Source: Leeuwenhoekiella palythoae
GTDB taxonomy: Bacteria; Bacteroidota; Bacteroidia; Flavobacteriales; Flavobacteriaceae
Assembly (NCBI RefSeq): GCF_900130045.1
Contig: NZ_FQXT01000002.1
Coordinates: 372,001-436,000 of the forward strand
Direction of reading: 5' to 3'
DNA: 64,000 nt
Part shown: positions 33,741 through 41,767 of the stretch, piece after piece
Layout: the number at the start of each line of letters is the position of its first letter
Numbering within the stretch: position 1 is the stretch's first letter
Position numbers and translations under genes: made by a program
The notes under the pieces: generated by a model
What the model saw: only the letters and a program-made list of their open reading frames with translations
Databases searched by the model: none
Told to the model about the DNA's origin: nothing

Positions 33741-33786
33741 CTCGATAATCGAGATTAAATACTTCGAGACATAACTCGAGGTTATA
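33741..33786. other. TCGAG palindrome cluster upstream of dinB gene
   Basis: CTCGATAATCGAG (33741-33753) and ATAACTCGAGGTTAT (33771-33785) flank ATTAAATACTTCGAG. Bases 33749-33764 match 47306-47321 at 14 of 16 positions. It could be an operator or a small mobile palindrome. Confidence 0.4.
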
Positions 33787-33801
33787 GACTAAAAACTTTT
33801 C

Positions 33802-34278
33802 ATGGAAGCATCAATAGCGTATACCTTAAAAATCACATATAAAACACGTGTTATTCTCAAGAATTATCTGGAGACTATCGCATTAGAAGATCTGAATAAA
33901 ATCCCTAAAGGATACAACAATAATATTTTCTGGAACATTGCACATTTGGTCGCAACCCAACAGATTTTGGTTTATAAATTTTCAGAAGTGCCAGCTTTGG
34001 TTTCTGATGAAATCATCAATAAGTACCGAAAAGGAACAAAGCCCGAGGCAGATGCTACTCAGGCAGAAGTAGATGAGATCAAAACCTTACTTTTTAGCAC
34101 GCTAGAGCAAACTGAAGAAGACTATAAAGCCGGAAAGTTTAAAACCTATAACACCATCACCACCTCGATGGACAGTACACTTTCTAATGTTGATGAAGCA
34201 ATCGCTTACAACAACTTCCACGAAGGTATTCATTTAGGTTCTGTGCTGGCGTTGCGTCACGCTATAGGTCTAGTTTAA
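33802..34278 (+). CDS. DinB superfamily protein
   Basis: 158 residues, four-helix DinB-like fold. Metal-ligand positions are visible as His48 (FWNIAHLVATQQ), His148 (NNFHEGIHLGSV; the family uses H-x3-H) and nearby Glu/His. Such proteins are metal-dependent enzymes or thiol transferases of varied role. The 3' end overlaps the convergent DUF3298 gene by 17 bases. Confidence 0.85.
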   Translation: MEASIAYTLKITYKTRVILKNYLETIALEDLNKIPKGYNNNIFWNIAHLVATQQILVYKFSEVPALVSDEIINKYRKGTKPEADATQAEVDEIKTLLFSTLEQTEEDYKAGKFKTYNTITTSMDSTLSNVDEAIAYNNFHEGIHLGSVLALRHAIGLV

Positions 34279-35023
34279 GAAATTCTTGCACTTCGCTAAA
34301 CTTAAATCTTAAAATGGTTTGGCCGTCAGCGTAGGATGCAATTTCATACGGATTGTACACCAACACCATTTCGTTTTCAGTAAACCCAATGGTATTGGGT
34401 AATGCAAAAACGTCATTCTCAAAATAAAAGCCGGTGCTGTTGATGTTTTCTTCGGCACTTAGCTTTTTTTGATTTCTAAATTGGGTTTCAGCCAATTTTA
34501 AAAAGCCGGTGTAATCTTTAAATAAAGCCTCATTGTTCAGTGAGGTTTCAGCATCTTTATCAAAATTAAGATACGTGGTACTGCCGTATCCGTGCGCTCC
34601 TCCCCAATAAGTGTAATTTTCAAATTTTATACTCAACAATTGCGCACCGTTATAGCTTACTTGAGATGTGCTGTTAATCTCATATTCTGTACCGGCCTCG
34701 GGAAAATCACTTTTATATACGCGATAGCTAGAAATAAAATGCTCTAAAGCTTGATCTAGTGTTTTGATATCAGGCTCTTCTTCGGGAGCGATCACGAGGT
34801 TATTCAGCAATACCTGATCAACCGCATTGTTGATAGTGTCAGCAAAATGCTCACGACCAAAAACTTTGATCTTTTCGATTTCTATAATTGGGCATATACC
34901 GTCAGCGCAGTGGTCTAAAGTTTCTGCTTTTAAGGTTTCGGTTTTAAACGTTAATGGAGTCGTTCTCTTTTGGCAACTGCTGATACTAATTATTGTAAGC
35001 AGAAGCAATGCGATTTTTTTCAA
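34262..35023 (-). CDS. DUF3298/DUF4163 lipoprotein (RsiV-like)
   Basis: 253 residues. Lipobox ISSC (Cys17). The DUF4163 part includes the cysteine pair LDHCADGICPIIEIEKI (36-52), and DUF3298 carries the NYTYWGGAHGYG segment (about 138-150) and the terminal NEMVLVYNPYEIASYADG. The domain pair occurs in the anti-sigma factor RsiV and in many lone lipoproteins. There is no sigma factor gene nearby, so function is unknown. Periplasmic or surface location. Confidence 0.85.
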   Translation of the reverse strand: MKKIALLLLTIISISSCQKRTTPLTFKTETLKAETLDHCADGICPIIEIEKIKVFGREHFADTINNAVDQVLLNNLVIAPEEEPDIKTLDQALEHFISSYRVYKSDFPEAGTEYEINSTSQVSYNGAQLLSIKFENYTYWGGAHGYGSTTYLNFDKDAETSLNNEALFKDYTGFLKLAETQFRNQKKLSAEENINSTGFYFENDVFALPNTIGFTENEMVLVYNPYEIASYADGQTILRFKFSEVQEFLKLDL

Positions 35024-35129
35024 AGCAATTAGGGTTTCGTGTTAAACAAAGAATAAAGGTACACGCAATTTTGGGAATAGGTCTTTGGCTTCCTAACTTT
35101 ACTAAGACATTTAATGAAAGATTAAGAAA

Positions 35130-36272
35130 ATGAAATTCAATACTAAAACCATACACGGCGGTCAACACAATACAGATCCTGCTTACGGAAGCGTTATGCC
35201 GCCTATATACCAAACCTCTACTTATGCGCAATCTACTCCGGGCGGTCATAAAGGCTTTGAGTATTCGCGAAGCGGAAACCCTACGCGTAAAGCCCTTGAA
35301 GATGCACTGGCAAGTTTAGAGAATGGCAAATTCGGTTTGGCTTTTGGTTCTGGTCTTGCTGCTATAGACGCAGTTTTAAAATTGTTTAAACCGGGAGATG
35401 AGATCATTTCGACTAACGATCTTTATGGCGGATCATATCGCTTATTTACAAAGATCTTTGAAGATTTTGGTTTGAAGTTTCATTTTGTGAGTATGCAGGA
35501 CACTTCAGCAATTGAAGCTGTTATTTCAGAAAAAACAAAGATGATCTGGGTAGAGACGCCTACCAACCCAATGATGAATATCATCAATATCGAAGCGGTC
35601 GCTCAGGTAGCTAAAAAGCATAAAATTTTATTGGCGGTAGATAACACGTTTGCCACGCCTTACTTGCAACAACCTCTTGATCTGGGAGCTGATCTCGTGA
35701 TGCATAGCGTCACCAAATATTTAGGTGGTCATAGCGATCTTGTAATGGGAGGTTTAGTGGTCAACGATAAAGAGCTTGCAGATAAACTCTATTTCATTCA
35801 GAATGCAAGCGGTGCAGTTTGCGGACCTCAAGATAGTTTTCTTGCGCTTCGCGGAATCAAAACACTACACGTGCGTATGCAACGCCACTGTGAAAATGGT
35901 AAAGCGGTTGCGCATTATTTAAAGGAGCATCCTAAAGTAGATCAGGTTTATTGGCCGGGCTTTGAAAACCATCCCAACCACGAGATTGCAAAAAAGCAAA
36001 TGAAGGATTTTGGTGGAATGGTTTCATTTACCACAAAAAAAGATAGCCTTGATGGAGCTGTTGAGGTAGTTGAAAAGTTAAAAGTTTTCACCCTTGCCGA
36101 AAGTTTAGGTGGTGTAGAAAGTCTTGCCGGGCATCCCGCAAGTATGACACACGCGAGCATCCCTAAAGAAGAGCGCCAGAAGACAGGGATTAAAGATTCG
36201 CTTATTCGACTCAGTGTTGGTATCGAGGATATTGATGACTTGCTAGAAGATTTAAAACAAGCTTTAGGCTAA
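35130..36272 (+). CDS. metB: Cystathionine gamma-synthase
   Basis: 380 residues, cytoplasmic PLP enzyme of the Cys/Met class. The pyridoxal lysine is Lys196 in MHSVTKYLGGHSD. The family markers YEYSRSGNPTRKALE (written FEYSRSGNPTR here) and the C-terminal SLGGVESLAGHPASMTHASIP are present. It joins an activated homoserine with cysteine to cystathionine in methionine synthesis, but cystathionine gamma-lyase and O-acylhomoserine sulfhydrylase share these motifs. No met gene is adjacent to decide. Single-gene unit. Confidence 0.88.
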   Translation: MKFNTKTIHGGQHNTDPAYGSVMPPIYQTSTYAQSTPGGHKGFEYSRSGNPTRKALEDALASLENGKFGLAFGSGLAAIDAVLKLFKPGDEIISTNDLYGGSYRLFTKIFEDFGLKFHFVSMQDTSAIEAVISEKTKMIWVETPTNPMMNIINIEAVAQVAKKHKILLAVDNTFATPYLQQPLDLGADLVMHSVTKYLGGHSDLVMGGLVVNDKELADKLYFIQNASGAVCGPQDSFLALRGIKTLHVRMQRHCENGKAVAHYLKEHPKVDQVYWPGFENHPNHEIAKKQMKDFGGMVSFTTKKDSLDGAVEVVEKLKVFTLAESLGGVESLAGHPASMTHASIPKEERQKTGIKDSLIRLSVGIEDIDDLLEDLKQALG

Positions 36273-36291
36273 TACTATTAGCTAGACGTTC

Positions 36292-37101
36292 TTAAAAATT
36301 AAGGTAATAAATATAGCCGATATTCAGCCATACGATAGAATCATCGTATTTGTTTGGAGGGTAAAACTCGGGATCAGGATTTAAGCCGTCAACCCAATTG
36401 GAGTAGTATTTATGGTATCTCAATTCAAGATTAAGGTCACTTAAAACCGTTAGTTTGTATCTAATTCCTACGCTTCCGGTTAATGCCCAGGTGTTTCCAG
36501 AAGCGTCGCTGATGCCGCCAAGCTCTCCGCCGTCACCCACGAGAAAATCATCAAAATAGATATCCTCTGGTGTGGCTCCGGGTACATCTTGTGAGGATTC
36601 GTAGGAGGGGTTAAAGCCTACATAGTGAGCGCCTAAACTAATATACGGGGCTATTCTGAATCCGCCGGCTTGAAAATCCCTAATACTCAACGGAAAATAT
36701 TCTAGTTGCATACCCAGTTCAAACACAAGGGAACTTCCTGTATGGTCACGTAGATCACGACCTTCTTCGGTGTCTTTCTGAGACTCTATACCTTCGTGGG
36801 TAAATTTAGTATAATGCAAATCGGCTTCAGAGCGTAATTTGAAATGGTCGTTAAAATAGCGATCACGGGTATAACAGTTACAATCTGCGCGGTAAGAAAA
36901 GTTAAAATAATGCACGATACCAATACCCCAACCTTGATTGTTAATGTTGGTGTCTACGTTGTTTCTAAGCCCAAAATCTGATTGAAAAAGTAACGGTCCC
37001 GCAATTACACCAACTTCGTTAGAAAACGCAAGCTGTGCTTTACCTGCAAAAGGGATTGATAAGCAGATGATTAATACCGAAAATAGGATTTTGGTATTCA
37101 T
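36292..37101 (-). CDS. Flavobacterial outer-membrane beta-barrel protein
   Basis: 269 residues from ATG 37101 (MNTKILFSVLIICLSIPFAGKAQ), which gives a clean signal peptide; nine extra codons from 37128 would spoil it. The mature chain has alternating aromatic strands (SNEVGVIAGPLLFQSDFG; IGIVHYFNFSYRADCNCYTRD), with a conserved Cys-x-Cys-Y, and ends in an aromatic residue (YYLNF). That fits an eight- to twelve-stranded outer-membrane barrel. I know the type as a conserved Flavobacteriia family without assigned role. Convergent with metB. Confidence 0.8.
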   Translation of the reverse strand: MNTKILFSVLIICLSIPFAGKAQLAFSNEVGVIAGPLLFQSDFGLRNNVDTNINNQGWGIGIVHYFNFSYRADCNCYTRDRYFNDHFKLRSEADLHYTKFTHEGIESQKDTEEGRDLRDHTGSSLVFELGMQLEYFPLSIRDFQAGGFRIAPYISLGAHYVGFNPSYESSQDVPGATPEDIYFDDFLVGDGGELGGISDASGNTWALTGSVGIRYKLTVLSDLNLELRYHKYYSNWVDGLNPDPEFYPPNKYDDSIVWLNIGYIYYLNF

Positions 37102-37255
37102 TAGTTTTGGGGACTTATGGTGCAACAAATATAGTAAAATTGAGGTTTTAACCTAGAATTATGCCTGGGCTACTAATTTTATCATAAATGTCGTAAAAAC
37201 GAAATATCAATATTAAGAATATCTAAAAATAACATACCATTTTTTATTAATATCA

Positions 37256-37263
37256 TATATTTG
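37256..37263 (+). promoter_or_regulatory. -7 box for gdhA
   Basis: TATATTTG, full match to TAnnTTTG, with a predicted start about 37270 and a leader of about 40 bases before the ATG at 37310. Confidence 0.55.
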
Positions 37264-37309
37264 CATCGTTTTCGTATGTTAAAAATTATAAATTCAAAAA
37301 AATCATATA

Positions 37310-38653
37310 ATGACAGATAGCATTAAAAATTTTGTTGATTCTGTTGAGAAAGCTAATCCAAACGAGCCTGAATTCATTCAGGCAGTACAGGAAGTCGCAG
37401 AAACTGTTATTCCATTTATAGAAAATAATCCTAGATACCAAGGCAAAAAGCTTCTGGAGCGTATGGTTGAGCCTGAGCGCGCGATCTTGTTCAGAGTGCC
37501 TTGGGTTGATGATCAAGGAGAAACTCAGATTAATAAAGGATATCGTATTGAATTTAATTCGGCTATTGGACCTTACAAAGGTGGTTTGCGTTTTCATCCT
37601 TCGGTTAACTTGAGTATTCTTAAGTTTTTAGGTTTTGAGCAAGTCTTCAAAAACAGCCTTACCTCACTTCCTATGGGTGGTGGTAAAGGAGGTTCTGACT
37701 TCAATCCGCGAGGAAAAAGCGATGCTGAAGTGATGCGGTTTTGCCAAAGCTTTATGACAGAATTATATCGTCATATTGGTCCTAACACTGATGTGCCTGC
37801 TGGTGACATTGGAGTTGGTGGTCGTGAAATTGGTTACATGTTTGGCCAGTATAAGCGTATCAAGAACGAATTTACAGGAATTCTTACCGGAAAAGGATTG
37901 TCTTATGGTGGTTCTAAGATTCGTCCTGAAGCAACAGGTTATGGTAACGTGTATTTCACAAAATATATGTTGAATAATGTTGGCGAAAAGCTGGCGGGAA
38001 AAACCATCGTTATCTCAGGATCTGGTAACGTTGCGCAATACGCTGCAGAAAAAGCAACACAGCTTGATGCAAAAGTGGTGACGCTTTCTGACTCAGACGG
38101 ATTTATTTATGATGAGGCCGGTATTGATAAAGAGAAACTTGCTTTTGTAATGGAGCTCAAAAATGAGCGTCGCGGTCGTATTAAGGAATATATAGAGAAG
38201 TATCCTGAAGCAGAATTTCACGAGGGTAAAGCACCTTGGGGAATCAAGTGCGATATCGCATTGCCTTGTGCTACGCAAAACGAATTAGACAAAGAAGATG
38301 CTGAGCTGCTCGTTAAAAATGGCGTGATGGCTGTGGGAGAAGGTGCAAATATGCCTTGTACTCCAGATGCTGTTGCTGTGTTCCTAGAGAATAAAATTTT
38401 ATTCTCTCCGGGTAAAGCGTCTAATGCAGGTGGCGTAGCGACTTCAGGTCTTGAGATGTCTCAAAACAGTATGCGCTATAACTGGTCTGCCGAGCAAGTA
38501 GATAAAAAACTGCACGAGATTATGTACGATATTCACAACGCGTGTGTAGAGTATGGTAAGCAGGAAGATGGCTTTGTAGATTATGTAAAAGGAGCAAATA
38601 TCGCCGGTTTTGTTAAGGTTGCCGAAGCGATGCTTGCACAAGGAATTGTGTAA
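37310..38653 (+). CDS. gdhA: NADP-specific glutamate dehydrogenase
   Basis: 447 residues, the length of hexameric bacterial GdhA. The catalytic lysine region PMGGGKGGSDFNPRGKSD is at about 123-140, and the dinucleotide loop ISGSGNVAQYAAEKA near 238. It converts 2-oxoglutarate and ammonia to glutamate. NADP preference is inferred from close likeness to the biosynthetic type. It has a clear promoter box and a strong terminator, so it is monocistronic. Confidence 0.96.
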   Translation: MTDSIKNFVDSVEKANPNEPEFIQAVQEVAETVIPFIENNPRYQGKKLLERMVEPERAILFRVPWVDDQGETQINKGYRIEFNSAIGPYKGGLRFHPSVNLSILKFLGFEQVFKNSLTSLPMGGGKGGSDFNPRGKSDAEVMRFCQSFMTELYRHIGPNTDVPAGDIGVGGREIGYMFGQYKRIKNEFTGILTGKGLSYGGSKIRPEATGYGNVYFTKYMLNNVGEKLAGKTIVISGSGNVAQYAAEKATQLDAKVVTLSDSDGFIYDEAGIDKEKLAFVMELKNERRGRIKEYIEKYPEAEFHEGKAPWGIKCDIALPCATQNELDKEDAELLVKNGVMAVGEGANMPCTPDAVAVFLENKILFSPGKASNAGGVATSGLEMSQNSMRYNWSAEQVDKKLHEIMYDIHNACVEYGKQEDGFVDYVKGANIAGFVKVAEAMLAQGIV

Positions 38654-38684
38654 AGGTTGAAAATTATATAAAAGATTTAGCCAT

Positions 38685-38715
38685 AGGCTTCGGTGTACAA
38701 CCGAAGCCTTTTTTT
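38685..38715 (+). terminator. Terminator of gdhA
   Basis: Nine-bp stem AGGCTTCGG / CCGAAGCCT, 7-base loop, then T's; 32 bases past the stop. Confidence 0.9.
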
Positions 38716-38769
38716 ATAAACATACTGCACCTTATATTGTATTTTTAGCACAAGACTTGTGCGCTGTTT

Positions 38770-41043
38770 ATGTTTAAAAAGAATCCATACTTACTTCTCT
38801 TCCTACTAAATATATGCTGTGTATTTGCTCAGGAGTATTCAGAAGCATGGACGGCTTATTTTTCGTACAATCAGATTACCGCACTTGCAGAGGGTAATGA
38901 CAAGATCTTTGCAGCTGCGCAGAATTCAGTATTTAGTTACGATCTGAACACTAATGAAACACAGTTGTACAGCACTATTCAAGGGCTTTCGGGGGAAGCG
39001 ATTAGCGCTATACATTTCAGTGAAGCTACCGGCATTTTATTTGTGGGTTACACTTCGGGGCTTATAGATGTGGTGATGCCGGATGAAAGCGTTACCACTC
39101 TGGTCGCTATTCGGGACAAACCGGCGATTCTTCCTTCAGAAAAGATGATTAATAGTTTTGATGAACACAACAACACGCTGTACATCGCTACAGGTTTTGG
39201 GATTTCGCTATTTGATCTTTCGCGTTTAGAATTTGATGACTCGTATTTTATAGGAAATAACGGAGCCCGCCTAAACATCAAGCAAACTGCAATTTTAGAG
39301 GAGTACATTTATGCGGCCTCACCTAATGGAGGACTGCGACGTGCACTGAAAGCAGATGATAATTTAATTGATTTTCAAAATTGGGAAACCTTAGATCCTA
39401 CCGGTTGGGAAGGCATTCAAACTTTTGCCGAAGCGTTATGGGGTGTAAAAAGCGATCAAAGCTTGCAACGTTTTGACGGAGCCAACTTTAATACACAAAC
39501 CACGTTAGACCGGCTTCCGGTTTCTTTTTTAGCTTCAGAAGATGCGCTTACGATAAGTTTAGATAGTCAAATTCTGATCTATGATGCATCAGGGAATTTG
39601 ACGACAACAGTGGCTGCTCTTGCTGATTATCCTGGCAGCTATACTTCGGCATTTACTTCTCAAGGTCAAATCTATTTAGGCACTGACGCTAACGGTCTTT
39701 TAATTTCTTCAACCGCAAATACAACAGCAGCGCTTCAAGTGTTGCCCGATGGTCCGCTGCGCAATGATCCATTTAGTATTGAAGCCGCGCCGGGCCAACT
39801 TTGGGTGGCGTACGGAGATTATTCAGATACCTATAATCCATTTCCTTTAAAGCAGCGCGGACTGAGTCATTTTGTGGTAGATTCCGGTTGGTATAACCTT
39901 CCTTTTGAGTCGCTTTTGGAAACTAATAGTATCACTAACATTACCTATAATCCCGAGGACAATGCTCAGGTTTTTATGAGTTCGTTTAATGCCGGTCTCC
40001 TTGAAATTATAGAAGAAGTGCCACTGCAATTATATGATGAAACGAATAGTGGCTTGAGTGATATTCCTTTCGCACCAACTGATGTACGTATAAACGGAGC
40101 CGCTTTTGACCGTAATGGAACTTTATGGATGACTAATAGTTTGGTCGAAAATGCCCTAGCACGCAAAACCGGGAATCAAATTGATGGGATTTCCATAGCT
40201 TCAATTTTGCCCGACTTTGATGCGGTAAATGGTTATTCAGAATTGGTGATTGGTAGGTTAGGAAATATCTATTTTGGTTCTTCAAACCGGGGTCTTATTG
40301 GTTACGATCCAGATGCGAATAGCTTTAGGCTACTCAATGCCGAGCGATCTAATTTGCCGTCAGATAATGTGCAGTCGCTTGCGGTTGATAATAATGGCGC
40401 GTTATGGATTGGTACCAGCTTAGGACTTAGACGACTTTTTAGTCCGGCGCAGATGTTTGAAAATGCCGAAATTCAAACGCAACCCATCATCATTGAAGAA
40501 TCAGGAAGCACTGTAGAATTGCTTAACGACCAAGTTATTCGGGCCATTGCCGTTGACGGAAATAATAATAAGTGGGTGGGGACCGTATCTAGCGGTGTGT
40601 TTTACTTTAGCGCTAATGGTCAGGAAACCTTACAACAATTTAGTACAACAAATTCGCCACTTCCTTCAAATAATATTCAGGACATAAGCATTGATGAAGA
40701 ATCAGGAGAGGTGTTTTTTGCAACGCCTTTGGGCTTGGTTTCTTTTTCGGGAAGTGCGGTGGCTCCTAAAGAAACTCTAGAAAATGCTCGGGTTTTTCCT
40801 AACCCGGTGCGACCTTCATTTACCGGCAGTGTAACCATTGATGGTTTAACCGAAAACGCCAATGTGAAAATCACGGATTTAAACGGAAATTTAGTCTATG
40901 AAGAAGTCTCAGAAGGCGGAAGCATTCAATGGGATACAACCGCTTTTGGAAGATACCGCGTGGCTTCGGGTGTCTATTTTATATTGATCACCGCCGAAGA
41001 TGCTGTGGAAACTAAAATTGTCAAACTTATGATCATTCGCTGA
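38770..41043 (+). CDS. porZ: PorZ-like beta-propeller protein of type IX secretion
   Basis: 757 residues. Signal peptide 1-20 (VFAQ). Tandem two-component-regulator beta-propeller blades fill about 25-670 (repeats such as LAVDNNGALWIGTSLGLRRL and GTVSSGVFYF). A type-A sorting domain follows (about 675-757) with FPNPV, TDLNGNLV, and the final KLMIIR. Architecture and placement before recO fit PorZ, an outer-membrane-linked type IX component that helps attach secreted proteins to the surface. Its own tail would send it through that system. The TGA overlaps the recO ATG by one base. Confidence 0.85.
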   Translation: MFKKNPYLLLFLLNICCVFAQEYSEAWTAYFSYNQITALAEGNDKIFAAAQNSVFSYDLNTNETQLYSTIQGLSGEAISAIHFSEATGILFVGYTSGLIDVVMPDESVTTLVAIRDKPAILPSEKMINSFDEHNNTLYIATGFGISLFDLSRLEFDDSYFIGNNGARLNIKQTAILEEYIYAASPNGGLRRALKADDNLIDFQNWETLDPTGWEGIQTFAEALWGVKSDQSLQRFDGANFNTQTTLDRLPVSFLASEDALTISLDSQILIYDASGNLTTTVAALADYPGSYTSAFTSQGQIYLGTDANGLLISSTANTTAALQVLPDGPLRNDPFSIEAAPGQLWVAYGDYSDTYNPFPLKQRGLSHFVVDSGWYNLPFESLLETNSITNITYNPEDNAQVFMSSFNAGLLEIIEEVPLQLYDETNSGLSDIPFAPTDVRINGAAFDRNGTLWMTNSLVENALARKTGNQIDGISIASILPDFDAVNGYSELVIGRLGNIYFGSSNRGLIGYDPDANSFRLLNAERSNLPSDNVQSLAVDNNGALWIGTSLGLRRLFSPAQMFENAEIQTQPIIIEESGSTVELLNDQVIRAIAVDGNNNKWVGTVSSGVFYFSANGQETLQQFSTTNSPLPSNNIQDISIDEESGEVFFATPLGLVSFSGSAVAPKETLENARVFPNPVRPSFTGSVTIDGLTENANVKITDLNGNLVYEEVSEGGSIQWDTTAFGRYRVASGVYFILITAEDAVETKIVKLMIIR

Positions 41044-41759
41044 TGCTGGTAACTACAAAAGCCATAGTGATTTCGGCAATTAAGTACGGAGAAGCAGATC
41101 TTATTGTGCGCTGTTTTACGGAAGAAGCCGGACTCAAATCGTACATTCTGCGGCGTATATTAAAGTCAAAAAAAGGTAAACTGCGTACGGCGATGTTTCA
41201 GCCTGCAAGTCAGTTAGAGTTGGTAGCGGTGCATAAAGACAAAGGCACGCTTGAGAGTATCCGTGAGGCAAAAGTGACTCAGCCTTATCTAAGTTTACAT
41301 ACTGATGTTTTGAAGTCCAGTGTGGTGCTTTTTCTTTCAGAAATGCTGCGGAATGCTATTCAAGAGGAAGAAGAGAACCGAGCGCTCTATGCGTTTTTAG
41401 AACACGCATTTTTATGGTTCGATCTGCACGAACAAACAGCCAATTTTCATCTGTTGTTTCTGTTAGAGTTGACCAAATATTTAGGTTTTTATCCAGATAC
41501 TTCAGAGTTGCATCACGCACACTTCAACTTAGAAACCGGAATATTTGAACCGGTAGAGAGTTTTTACAGTATTTCCGAAGAAAATTTACATACGCTCAAA
41601 CAGCTCTTGGGTATAAATTTTGATGCACTTGCTACGGTAAAACTGAACCAAAAACGACGCGCAGACTTTGTAAATATGCTGCTCGCTTATTATGAATTAC
41701 ATTTACACGGCTTTAAAAAACCAAAGTCACTTGCGGTGCTAACCGCATTATTTAACTAA
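41043..41759 (+). CDS. recO: DNA repair protein RecO
   Basis: 238 residues. N-terminal OB fold (MLVTTKAIVISAIKYGEADLIVRCFTEEAG) and a helical C-terminal part as in RecO; the Cys4 zinc finger of some RecO proteins is absent. RecO loads RecA on SSB-coated single strands with RecR. Translationally coupled to porZ (TGATG). Confidence 0.92.
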   Translation: MLVTTKAIVISAIKYGEADLIVRCFTEEAGLKSYILRRILKSKKGKLRTAMFQPASQLELVAVHKDKGTLESIREAKVTQPYLSLHTDVLKSSVVLFLSEMLRNAIQEEEENRALYAFLEHAFLWFDLHEQTANFHLLFLLELTKYLGFYPDTSELHHAHFNLETGIFEPVESFYSISEENLHTLKQLLGINFDALATVKLNQKRRADFVNMLLAYYELHLHGFKKPKSLAVLTALFN

Positions 41760-41767
41760 CCACATTT

